Below, piece by piece: positions 48,627-58,943 of a stretch of DNA of 64,000 nucleotides. Position 1 is the stretch's first letter. Each line of letters starts with the position of its first letter. The position numbers and the translations under genes were made by a program. This DNA is from Lineus longissimus (Eukaryota > Nemertea > Pilidiophora > Heteronemertea > Lineidae): positions 250,501 to 314,500 of the forward strand of contig NC_088315.1 in assembly GCF_910592395.1 (NCBI RefSeq), written 5' to 3'. The notes beneath the pieces were generated by a model. It was not told the origin of the DNA, made no database searches, and saw only the letters and a list, made by a program, of their open reading frames with translations.

Positions 48627-51600
48627 ATGGTAAAACGAAACGCACCAGTAACGACTATTACAAGGAGTTCGAAGAGACTTAAGGTTTGTCTACATTTTTA
48701 AACCCGGTGTCGGTGACACACTGACACAGTGTGACACTGACACAGTGTGACACTGACACAGTGTGACACTGTCAGTTGTAGTGAATTTATTGTAGTGTAA
48801 ATGTCTTAATGAGGGGAAATTTGTCCCAGTCCAATTGTGCCAAAAACACACCCTGCGAAAATAAATTTCGGCCATTTTGAAACGACCCTTTTCACAGGCA
48901 ACGTTTGTTTACCATGGCATAAAAGTAAAAATATACAAGCTTATTCAAGCAATTTACTTCAAGTTGTCCATACCTTTCAATGTTCATGATATTATGAATG
49001 CTTTTGGTGATGATTTGATTGAAAACATGACTTTTATGTCACGGTGAACTTACGTTGCCTGTGAAACGGTATTTTCAAAATGGCCGAAATTTATTTTCGC
49101 ATACGGTCTATTACCCCTACTTGGCCAAATTACCCCCTCATTTACCTTAGTATACCCTGTAAATACATTCGAGTACCTCAGCCAAGGATAAATCTTTTTC
49201 AGTAGAACTCACTCACGTTCCTGAAGCTTGGTCGTTAGTGCCCATCAGCCCGAGTGCATGCATGGCCCGAGTTCTTCTTTTTCCATTTAATATTGGGACA
49301 CAGTCATCATTGACTATAATGCTACGAGACTTCGGCCAAGGAGGTGGAGTCCACGCTAGCCACTCTAAGTCTCATTCAAAGGACTGTGAAGGGCAAGGAA
49401 TTTTAGTTCATTTTTCAATCCACGCCGGTTCATCCAGAGTACAAATCCTGGATCCTCCCCGGGATTGAACCTGGGAGGATGAGGTTCAGGATCCTCCCCG
49501 GGATTGAACCTGGGAGGATGAGGTTCAGGATCCTCCCCGGGATTGAACCTGGGAGGATGAGGTTCAGGATATGGACATGGCCATGTTATGGGATTGCTGA
49601 CTACTGATAAATATGTTCATCTTTTCTTTATCCAGGACAAAACCATACTTTATCTGGTTTCAATTCTTGCAGGTTACTCAAGAAAGTGTGGTGCACGACC
49701 ATAATCCCGGTGACACCAAGATTCATCTGCCACAAGACGAGGAGGACAAGATCTTAGCAAAAAAATCTGACGGAAAATTACTGATGATTAAAGAGGAGGC
49801 TAGCCCTGGGAAACAAGAAGCTCCATCAGAAAATGTCCATTCCGACATTGAGGATGAGGTATATTTGAGAGACTTGGACTACTTCAGTTGGTGCTTCTGA
49901 TTGCTTCTGATTGCTAATCGCTGTTCAGTCTACACTTGGTCCAGTCTTATTGGGGGAGTCAGAGTTGTAGGGCTTAATTGACTCTAGCATAGGTGATGAA
50001 GGCAATTACAGGCACTGCCTGCCAGTTTAGTCTTATTGCCCCATTTTCACCTCCGAATTGAGAAAAGGCAAATTGACCTGGCTGCCTTATACTGCATTGC
50101 TGTAGTGCCCTTTGATATAACACTATCAACAAGACAGTTTGTATGTCAAAATTACGGAAAGTTAATCAGTAACTTTGTTTTTATTGATAAATACAAGTTG
50201 CTAAAGAAAGAATGAAAGATGAAAAGAACAAACAAGTTGCCTTGATTTGAGTCTTCCCGTGTTAAGGGGTTTGAAGAGCAGCCTTGCGATGTCAAAGACC
50301 CCTCTTACTGATCTATTTCTCAATGGCTCTCCAATTTGTAACATAACTTTATACAGGAACCCACTTATGTATCAATTATCGTGTTTCAGTCTGAAGATGT
50401 ATCTGCGTATGAAAAGAAAAGACTTCAGAATATTCAAGACAACAAAACGTTTCTGTTAGAACTTGGAATTTTTCAGGTAATGGAGGCGTTGGCCACATGT
50501 AGGCAGTCACTTGAAACTTGCACACTATTTTAGCATTAAAGGAATAGACATTTGAGCCTTTTACATTGCAGAGCTTATGAAGAGGGTTCATACAGACCTT
50601 TGAAGGTATTGTCAGTGTTGAGTTAACCTTGTGAAAATAACTGGCCAAAAATCTGATAAAAGACTATTTTTGAGAGGCAGGCTTGAAATGTTTAAGGACA
50701 TTGGCATGCTGGTGTTGGCTAACCTTTTTGGCTTGTCCAGTCATACTAAGTCCTGAACCATGAGCTGTTGTACCACTATTAGTATCTTTCATATTCACAG
50801 GCAAAAGAAGAGCTTCAAACCTTGTCCACCAAGAAAAAGAAATCAACCGGAATATTTACAAAGAAAAAGAAGTGAGTGTCCTACTAAACCCTGTCAGCGC
50901 TCTCTGAGAGTCCATTATTGTTGTTATGTTCTGAAGGCGACTGGTTTTGGGGGGTGAACTTGGTCAGTCTCATTGAAACTAATCTCTGGTTACCAAAAAA
51001 GTATGAAAGACCTAATATTTGCGCACTGAGTGGGTGTTGAAGTCTGGTATTTTAAAGTCGCCTTGTGCCAAAAGCATTCCATTTCGAGAGGGACCCAAGT
51101 TCAGTCCGTGCATATATTGTCATATACACTGCCTAGTCCATGTTTAACTGCTACATTCTCTCAGACCAGTACACTGCCTAGTCCATGTTTAACTGCTACA
51201 TTCTTTCAGACCAGTACACTGCCTAGTCCATGTTTAACTGCTACATTCTCTCAGACCAGTACACTGCCTAGTCCATGTTTAACTGCTACATTCTTTCAGA
51301 CCAGTACACTGCCTAGTCCATGTTTAACTGCTTCATTCTCTCAGACCAGTACACTGCCTAGTCCATGTTTAACTGCTTCATTCTCTCAGACCAGTACACT
51401 GCCTAGTCCATGTTTAACTGCTTCATTCTCTCAGACCAGTACACTGCCTAGTCCATGTTTAACTGCTACATTCTCTCAGACCAGTACACTGCCTAGTCCA
51501 TGTTTAACTGCTACATTCTTTCAGACCAGTACACTGCCTAGTCCATGTTTAACTGCTTCATTCTCTCAGACCAGTACACTGCCTAGTCCATGTTTAACTG

Positions 51601-54600
51601 CTTCATTCTCTCAGACCAGTACACTGCCTAGTCTATGTTTAACTGCTACATTCTTTCAGACCAGTACACTGCCTAGTCCATGTTTAACTGCTACATTCTT
51701 TCAGACCAGTACACTGCCTAGTCTATGTTTAACTGCTACATTCTTTCAGACCAGTACACTGCCTAGTCCATGTTTAACTGCTACATTCTTTCAGACCAGA
51801 ATTAATACCATGTCGTGTCAGTCTGCGGATAGCAAACAAAGCCCCTGAAGGCATCCAGCTACCCTCTAAACCAGAACCTACTTATGGAAATTACCATGTG
51901 AGTAAAAAAGAAATGCACAATTGACTGAATTGTCATCTATTTCAAGTATGACCGATCACTTATACAATAATATAGCCACTTTTGGTATGACGGTTTCTGA
52001 CGCTCTCATACTCTTCTCTTGTTTTCAATCTTACTTCAACAAAAAATGCCAGGATTTGACCTTTGACCTTGACAGTTTCAGCCACGGAAGCCGTCGGGAC
52101 TGATAACCATGTCAGATGCCCTGAAGTTTGATTCAGAGGACAATGGCGCCGCCTATCTCTCACACATGCAGACAATTGCACGATCAGACAGCTCGGCAAA
52201 AAGTATATCCACCTCAACGAGTTATGACAGGTATATCCATGTGTATCCATCTCAACGTGTTATGACAGGTATATCCATGTGTATCCATCTCAATGTGTTA
52301 TGACAGGTATATCCATGTGTATCCATCTCAACGTGTTATGACAGGTATATCCATGTGTATGCATCTCAACGTGTTATGACAGGTATATCCATGTGTATCC
52401 ATCTCAACGTGTTATGACAGGTATATCCATGTGTATCCACCTCAACGTGTTATGACAGGTATATCCATGTGTATCCACCTCAACGTGTTATGACAGGTAT
52501 ATCCATGTGTATCCATCTCAACGTGTTATGACAGGTATATCCATGTGTATCCACCTCAACGTGTTATGACAGGTATATCCATGTGTATCCACCTCAACGT
52601 GTTATGACAGGTATATCCATGTGTATCCATCTCAACTTGTTATGACAGGTATATCCATGTGTATCCACCTCAACGTGTTATGACAGGTATATCCATGTGC
52701 TTCGAATAGGAAAACACCATGCCTATCTTGTGGCTGGAATAGAAAGCATTTCTAGGGCTCTCGTACACTATGCATTGATTGAAGTTACTTCTGATGAAAA
52801 GGTCCGAATTCATTGATTGATGACTTCACTTTCTTGTATCGGGGGTATTACACCCAGATGTTCAGTTAGACACAAACCAACTCAATCAGCTCGCAAGGCA
52901 TTTGGGAATAAAGTATTGGTGGATATCGTCTCATTCTTCTGCCTTCAGCATTGTTAAGTCCATGAAGAAGATGAAGATCAATGAGAAACAAGTGACCAAG
53001 GTCGTCTCCTCGAGGATCTTCTCAGTTGCCATCCATCCCAGTCAGACCAAGGTTCTCGCTGTGGCAGGTGATAAGGGGGGCCAGATTGGATTCTGGGATG
53101 TGGTAAGTTGATTCAACGGAACATTTTCAGATCTTTCTGCAAGATCAATGCAAGTCATAACCGAGGAAGGAATTGGTTGCCTCAGTCCTTCTGCAATAAA
53201 ACTATGATCGCCTGTTGTTGAATGAGACAATTGTTTTGGCCATTTGCCATTCAATGTTTAGAGTCCAATCTAAAAATACTTATTGCAGTCTAATTTGCTC
53301 ATCATCTTCACAGGAATCGACGGATGAGAAAAACAATGGTGTTTGTATTTATGAGCCCCACAGTCGTCCCGTTACCTGTCTCAAATTTGGCATCAATGAT
53401 CCACAGAGGGTGTTCTCAAGTAGCTACGACGGCACAGTCAGATGTTGTCATATTGAAAATGGAGTCTTTAATGAGGTATGTTTGTCAATCTATTGTGGAA
53501 AAAAGTTAGTTTTTAATATCCTCGCCCTGGACTGAAATGATTTGGTCTCCATATGGACGTGCTGAGGTATTCTGAGGTCACAGGTCAACTTGGGTAGGAG
53601 CTGTGTGTTGAAAATCATTCATTCAGTTCATTCAGGACTGCGCTTTACCTGTTTGGATGCTCCTGACCATTTTCTGTGGAATAATGACAGGTGAATCCTC
53701 AGTCCATCGATAAAGCCATCTTCTAATTTCTCGTGGTATTTCAAATCATTGCTTGCGAGTGTAACCTCAACTAAGCGTTACTTTCTTCAGTAAATTTCAT
53801 TTGCAATAGAAGCTTTGGGACTGAAAACACCAGTGTTGCTGCTAGTGCCAGCTTTATGCCTTACTCTTCATTGGTGTTCTAGGTGTTTCGCACATCAGAT
53901 GAATACGAGGAGCGCTGTTTGGCATTTGATTTTGTTGATCGCCACTCTTTGGCTGTTGGCATTGAGGATGGTAGTCTAGTGATTCAGGACACAAGGACAC
54001 TGCCAGGGTGAGTCAAGTAGGGATACTATGAACTGGGGACGAACTATACTATCACCCGCTGGAAGGTTTACTGTCTGTGCCGAGAAGGAAATGACAGTTT
54101 ACTGTCAACTTTACTCACACTCAGTAGTAGTAAGGTGTGTTAAAGACAGGGCAACATCTAAGATCGCAAGAATGCCTACAATCTTATTTTCCTAAACAGA
54201 TCTTTGTCATATTTCGAACTCTTGCTATTTTTCCATTGTTGTTTCAGAGCAAGCATATCCTATGACGTACAAGACTCACCTATAAAGTGTGTCAGTGTCC
54301 ACCCAATGAAGAGTTGTTATATCTGCACATCTTCAAGGAATGGTAACGCGTACTTATGGGACACGAGAAACATCAAAAACAAGAATCCAAAGCCACTGTT
54401 GACGTTCCCATGTGGCAGGGCAGTGTCCTCAGCGCATTTCTCGCCAGTGACTGGCCAATCTCTTCTCATAACCTCATTGGATGATAGATTGAGGTATGGA
54501 TGCATTCATGTTACTGGCCTCTTATAACCTTATTATCAACTGCCGTGGTTTAAGCAGCATCAGGGTCGCTATAGCGTGAAATGAGCGCTATTTCTGGAGA

Positions 54601-55792
54601 GGTGACTAAAATTGAAGGGGATTGGCAGCGATGTTGAGAACAAGCTCTAGCAAGGCTGCTGCACACACACATCCTAACCCTCTTAGTGCTTCTTATCCAG
54701 CAGCTGAAAGACTCTGATACTGTCTGAGCATACTCGTAACGAATAAGTGGACCACCCATGAGGCCATTTAAAAAAATAATAAGTTGAATTAGTATTGTCG
54801 GACTAGCATATTGTTACATAACCAAGTGTCCCTATTCTTTCAGAGTCGCTGATACAAGTAATATGGAGGAAGTCAAGTTGCGGGGTTCAATCAGGTAAGA
54901 AGATCAACCATTCAGGATACAGAAGCAGTCGAGTTTCTTTAGAAATCCGGTTGAATTTCGAAGCATATTTGACCTTGACAGATTTTGAATCCAGTATTGC
55001 CTATCGATCCCAAGTGAACAGTAATTAAGTACTATTTAGTGTTCTTGATGTTGGGCTGGGCAGGCGGAGGGCCTTAACCATCTCTGTTGTTATGAAGTTG
55101 TCTAACATCAGCCTCACGTCTGGTGAACATTTGGCCATTGACATGTGAGTAGAGAGATGTCACCAATGTTCGTTTAAATCACTCAGTGATCTTATATCTG
55201 CCTGTATTCGTTTCAGACATGATAACCATACTGGTCGCTGGCTGACACCTTTCCGAGCTGAATGGCATCCAATGAGGGATGATCTGTTTGTGGTTGGCAG
55301 CATGGCCAGGCCAAGACAGGTAGGCTCGCTTATTCAATCAGGGATATTGAGAATTCTCGTATTTTCTTGGGTGTATTTAGTCCGTAAATTGATTTGGCCC
55401 TCAGAGTTGGAGAGCACTGTGGATCGCGTCATGTGCTGGACTCTACCAATGGATAATCAGCAACACCTTGGTTCACTCAGCATTCTCGACGTCTAATCAC
55501 CAGTACTGCTTGCTTTAGGGCAGTCCACGACGTCTAATCACCACTACTGCTTGCTTTAGGGCAGTCCACATTTCTCTTTCGTGACGATGGAGACTTCAGG
55601 GCTGGATTTCTCATTCTCTCTGACTTCAATTTCATTTTGCAGATTGACATCTACAACGACAAATGTGAGGTTGTGAAAACATTCCAGGATCCAGAAAACT
55701 TGGCATCTGTTTCTTCGATCAACGCTCTCCATCCTAGTCGGAATATTCTCGTTGGAGGGAACGCAAGCGGGAAACTCTTTGTCTTCATGTGA
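48627..55792 (+). CDS. WDR76: WDR76 homologue, thirteen exons
   Basis: WDR76 (yeast Cmr1) is a nuclear WD-repeat protein linked to DDB1-CUL4 ubiquitin ligases and DNA damage. Exons: 48627-48683, 49673-49858, 50390-50476, 50801-50871, 51795-51897, 52076-52230 (acceptor could also be at 52082), 52949-53102, 53314-53475, 53883-54007, 54248-54493, 54844-54894, 55217-55319 and 55643-55792. All phases agree; 549 residues. Family blocks: SAYEKKRLQNIQDNKTFLLELG, RVSLRIANKAPEGIQLP, then the propeller: RIFSVAIHPSQTKVLAVAGDK, GQIGFWDV, PHSRPVTCLKFG, VFSSSYDGTVRC, VGIEDGSLVIQD, YLWDTRN, FSPVTGQSLLITSLDDRLR, HDNHTGRWLTPFRAEWHP, VVGSMARPRQIDIY and ILVGGNASGKLFVFM-stop. Vertebrate WDR76 has matching NHTGRWLT and GSMAxPRxxE/D motifs. 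The DDB1-binding WDTR motif is present in exon 10. The N-terminus is short. Start is the ATG in an MVKRNAP exon and is the least certain exon. Confidence 0.93.
48715..48776. repeat. 18-bp palindromic tandem repeat
   Basis: Three units of CACTGACACAGTGTGA just inside WDR76 intron 1. CACACTG and CAGTGTG halves are mutually complementary, so either strand can fold. Confidence 0.85.
48794..49150. mobile_element. MITE-like element with long inverted repeats
   Basis: GCGAAAATAAATTTCGGCCA at 48854 recurs inverted near 49081-49100, and the shared ~50-bp block extends to CACAGGCAACG / CGTTGCCTGTG. Weaker inverted similarity continues outward (AATGAGGGGAAATTTG versus AATGAGGGGGTAATTTGG). The ~150-bp centre is AT-rich and non-coding. 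It sits in WDR76 intron 1. Boundaries and target duplication are not clear. Confidence 0.6.
49450..49566. repeat. 39-bp repeat, three copies, with B-box-like sequence
   Basis: The unit GGATCCTCCCCGGGATTGAA plus CCTGGGAGGATGAGGTTCA is repeated exactly three times. Read on the minus strand it contains GGTTCAATCCCGGGGAGGAT, close to a tRNA/RNA polymerase III B box and the tails of tRNA-derived SINEs. No complete tRNA or A box was found. Confidence 0.8.
51132..51794 (+). repeat. 45-bp minisatellite carrying the WDR76 intron 4 acceptor
   Basis: The unit contains CTAGTCCATGTTTAACTGCT and ACATTCT(C/T)TCAGACCAG. The CAG|ACCAG acceptor occurs 15 times at exact 45-bp steps from 51164 to 51794. Only the last is followed by WDR76 coding sequence (CCAGAATTAATACC). 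Each unit therefore brings a branch-like TTTAAC, a pyrimidine tract and AG. The repeat is open in one frame (TLPSPCLTATFFQTS), which is not a gene; in the WDR76 frame every unit has TAA. Confidence 0.97.
52205..52700 (+). repeat. 38-bp minisatellite carrying the WDR76 intron 6 donor
   Basis: Starting with the last 26 bp of exon 6, the sequence TATCCACCTCAACGTGTTAT plus GACAG|GTATATCC recurs every 38 bp. GACAG|GTATAT donors are at 52231 and then at 12 further positions to 52687, with no length change. Reading through the first donor meets TGA at 52301-52303, so only the first donor gives full-length WDR76. Confidence 0.97.
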
Positions 55793-56185
55793 AGAAAAAT
55801 GCCAATGTGAGATAGCCTCTTTAGCTGGTCTGCTGTGGAAGCTATTTTACCACGGCAGGTTTGCGGTGTATTTGATTTCCGGTTCCAAGCAAGAGACTGA
55901 CATGGAATTTGTGTGCATAGTGCAATATCATCTACAGGGGTGAAGCTGCTACAAGCACTGATAGTAATAGTGGAGTCACATCTTTAGTTGACCATGCAAG
56001 GCAAGGATGATTGAGCCATAGGTTTTCTCTGTGTCAGTCATTGTTGATTGACAGAAAGACAAAGGTTTGCGTACATTTAGTTTTCTCGGCCTGTTGGTCT
56101 TTCGTTCATGAGGCAATGGTTTAATTTGAATTATGATTAATGTCTCAGGGTATTGTGACTGATCATTGCTGTTAATAGAATCAGA
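55793..56185 (+). other. WDR76 3' UTR region
   Basis: Non-coding sequence after the WDR76 TGA. No AATAAA close by; ATTAAA at about 56799 is the nearest related hexamer, so the transcript may run through the 18-bp array. Confidence 0.4.
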
Positions 56186-56576
56186 ATATTCTGACTGATC
56201 ACATCCAGATGACTGATCACATCTAGAAGACTGATCACATCTAGAAGACTGATCACATCTAGAAGACTGATCACATCTAGAAGACTGATCACATCTAGAA
56301 GACTGATCACATCTAGAAGACTGATCACATCTAGAAGACTGATCACATCTAGAAGACTGATCACATCTAGAAGACTGATCACATCTAGAAGACTGATCAC
56401 ATCTAGAAGACTGATCACATCTAGAAGACTGATCACATCTAGAAGACTGATCACATCTAGATGACTGATCACATCTAGATGACTGATCACATCTAGATGA
56501 CTGATCACATCTAGAAGACTGATCACATCTAGAAGACTGATCACATCTAGAAGACTGATCACATCTAGAAGACTGC
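56186..56576. repeat. 18-bp minisatellite, about 21 copies
   Basis: Unit TGATCACATCTAGAAGAC, with an AGATGAC variant in four central and edge copies. As 18 is a multiple of three, the minus strand is open as repeated DQSSRC and, in another frame, VISLLD. I judge these frames to be products of the repeat. TGATCA and TCTAGA palindromes occur in each unit. Confidence 0.97.
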
Positions 56577-57572
56577 AGCAGTTTGGTACAGTTTGTCTTT
56601 AATGCCATGTTGCTCGGACAGCTCATCAGTCTCTTCCTCTTATCTAATCATGGTTGGTTATCCCCTCAAACATTGCATTTCGTTGTCTACATCATAGTAA
56701 TGACACTTGGGAAGGATATGAGGCAGCCAAGCCGACAGTATCTGTAGATGTAAAAGTCAGTCATTGCATAATTGAGAATTCATGTAGCTTTTGTATTCCA
56801 TTAAACAGAATCTCTGTAAAAACTGGTTTGACCATTTCATTTAAAAACTCTGTTTACATTCAGTTTTAGTCCTCGCATGAAGAAGACTAGAAGCAGGAGC
56901 CAGATGAGGTTACATTAGGGCATCGATAGGGGTGTCTCCTTTCTCACAGTACATGGAAACTTTTCACTACCCAGGCTTATGACTGTGCATGCTATTCACC
57001 TGCTAGAACACTACAGGTTCGCTCCAGGCTCTTGCCTTAAGGACCCCTTTAAAACCATCATCAGACTGACTGGTTGATTGCTACTCCAAGAGAAGAGGAC
57101 AAGTGCTGGCTGGTTGTGACTTTGTTTGATACTCATACTGTCTCTTTCAGATTGTGACTAGTTGATTGCTACTCCAAGAGAAGAGGACAAGTGCTGGCTG
57201 GTTGTGACTTTGTTTGATACTCATACTGTCTCTTTCAGATTGAGACTTGTTGTCTGTTGCATTGTCTTCATCAATGTATTGTTCCATAGAATCAGTCTGA
57301 ACTCGTGGTGGACGGTCTATGTCTAAGATGTCTAAGATGATCTCAATCTCTTGACTGTGAAGAGTTCCTGCTTGTGACTGACCCTCGGAACACAGTCTGA
57401 CAACTGACAACCCGAGGACCATGATCATCAGGCATACTGTATCATGACCAATATCACCGTCTCATTGGGGTCGTGATGGCTCCTAAACGAGTTTACAGCA
57501 AGTAAAACCACAACGGTTTAGTCTCGCTGCAGATTCCACCTGTCATTGGCAAATACTCTAATCTGTCTTCAA
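56577..57572. other. intergenic with an 88-bp tandem duplication
   Basis: GTTGATTGCTACTCCAAGAG begins at 57073 and again at 57161; the duplicated segment ends in CTGTCTCTTTCAGATTG, which looks like a 3' splice site. A 93-codon minus-strand frame (57147-57428) has a hydrophobic start and an acidic middle but no recognisable family. Confidence 0.5.
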
Positions 57573-58445
57573 GATGGGTTCTTATTCCTCGAACAGACAG
57601 AGCTGGCACCAATCTGTCATCAAGATTGGTTGTTCCTCCAAAATACTATCGCCCAGATCTGGTCTGTCTCCAAGATGGATTGTTCCCCCATTAGACTCGC
57701 GAACTGAACGGTCTTCAAGATGGGTTGCTCCCCCAATACACCACCGCCAGGAGCTAGGACTGATGCTTGTCTTCACGATTGGTTGTCCCCAATACACCAC
57801 CGCCCAGAGCTAGCACTGATGCTTGTCTTCACGATTGGTTGTCCTCAAGACACCATCGCCCAGAGCTAGCACTGATGCTTGTCTTCAAGATGGGTTGTCC
57901 TCAAGACACCATCGCCCAGAGCTAGCACTGATGCTTGTCTTCACGATTGGTTGTCCTCAAGACACCATCGCCCAGAGCTAGCACTGATGCTTATCTTCAC
58001 GATTGGTTGTCCTCAAGACACCATCGCCCAGAGCTAGCACTGATGCTTGTCTTGAAGATTGGTTGTCCTCAAGACGCCATCGCCCAGAACTAGCACTGAT
58101 GCTTGTCTTCACGATTGGTTGTCCTCAAGACACCATCGCCCAGAGCTAGCACTGATGCTTGTCTTCACGATTGGTTGTCCTCAAGACACCATCGCCCAGA
58201 ACTAGCACTGATGCTTGTCTTCACGATTGGTTGTCCTCAAGACACCATCGCCCAGAGCTAGCACTGATGCTTGTCTTCACGATTGGTTGTCCTCAAGACA
58301 CCATCGCCCAGAGCTAGCACTGATGCTTGTCTTCACGATTGGTTGTCCTCAAGACACCATCGCCCAGAGCTAGCACTGATGCTTGTCTTGAAGATTGGTT
58401 GTCCTCAAGACGCCATCGCCCAGAACTAGCACTGATGCTTGTCTT
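57573..58445. repeat. 56-bp minisatellite, about 14 copies
   Basis: Units contain GTTGTCCTCAAGACACCATC, GCCCAGAGCTAGCACTGATG and CTTGTCTTCACGATTG. The left end (57573-57780) is diverged; the right end is nearly uniform. Two ends share CTTGAAGATTG and CAAGACGCC variants (58051 and 58388), suggesting a higher-order exchange inside the array. Confidence 0.95.
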
Positions 58446-58943
58446 GAAATGGCGGGGTCTTGTCAACGGAAGACGGGTAATGTCAAAGCAGCTGCCACTG
58501 GTGATTGATTTGTATCTTCGGGCCGTATTGACGACTGGGATCGGCACAAACAGCTCTTGGATAAATATCTTGTTTGAGGAGATTGTGCCCCAAGACTAAT
58601 AGAAACATCTGCTAATAGCAAGATAGTGAGTTATTCACTATCAAGAACATAGAAACCACGCGTGATTCTTCGTCTGCTTACGGAACAGATGACGGGAAGG
58701 ACCCCATCCCTTCGGCGTGTATTTGAAATACATCCTTTGACCTCAGGGTTGTCAGATTCGTCGTCGACAGCCGTATTTTATGATTTGCCATGAAACATTC
58801 GCATCGTTTGTAGCTGATTCATACTCAAAGCAGTAAGTATTTGTGGCGAGACTATTAGTCATTCCAGAGAACTTTCGAAACCAGACACCACTTTTTAGTG
58901 CTCAAACCGTTGACCTAAAATCGATGATACACAACGCTGGAAA
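58446..58943 (+). other. upstream region of the acyltransferase
   Basis: About 500 bp between the 56-bp minisatellite and the acyltransferase ATG. It presumably contains the promoter and 5' UTR. No motif is certain. Confidence 0.4.

Noticed and set aside
51030-51848. 272-codon frame of repeated TLPSPCLTATFFQTS
   Set aside because: It is made by the 45-bp intronic minisatellite; the true WDR76 exon uses another frame.
56137-56562. 141-codon VISLLD-repeat frame
   Set aside because: Second frame of the same 18-bp repeat.
55976-56626. 216-codon minus-strand DQSSRC-repeat frame
   Set aside because: Explained by the 18-bp repeat; the flanks have no domain or splice sites.
57147-57428. 93-codon minus-strand frame with a hydrophobic start
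   Set aside because: Overlaps an 88-bp duplication and lacks any family; not enough for a gene call.
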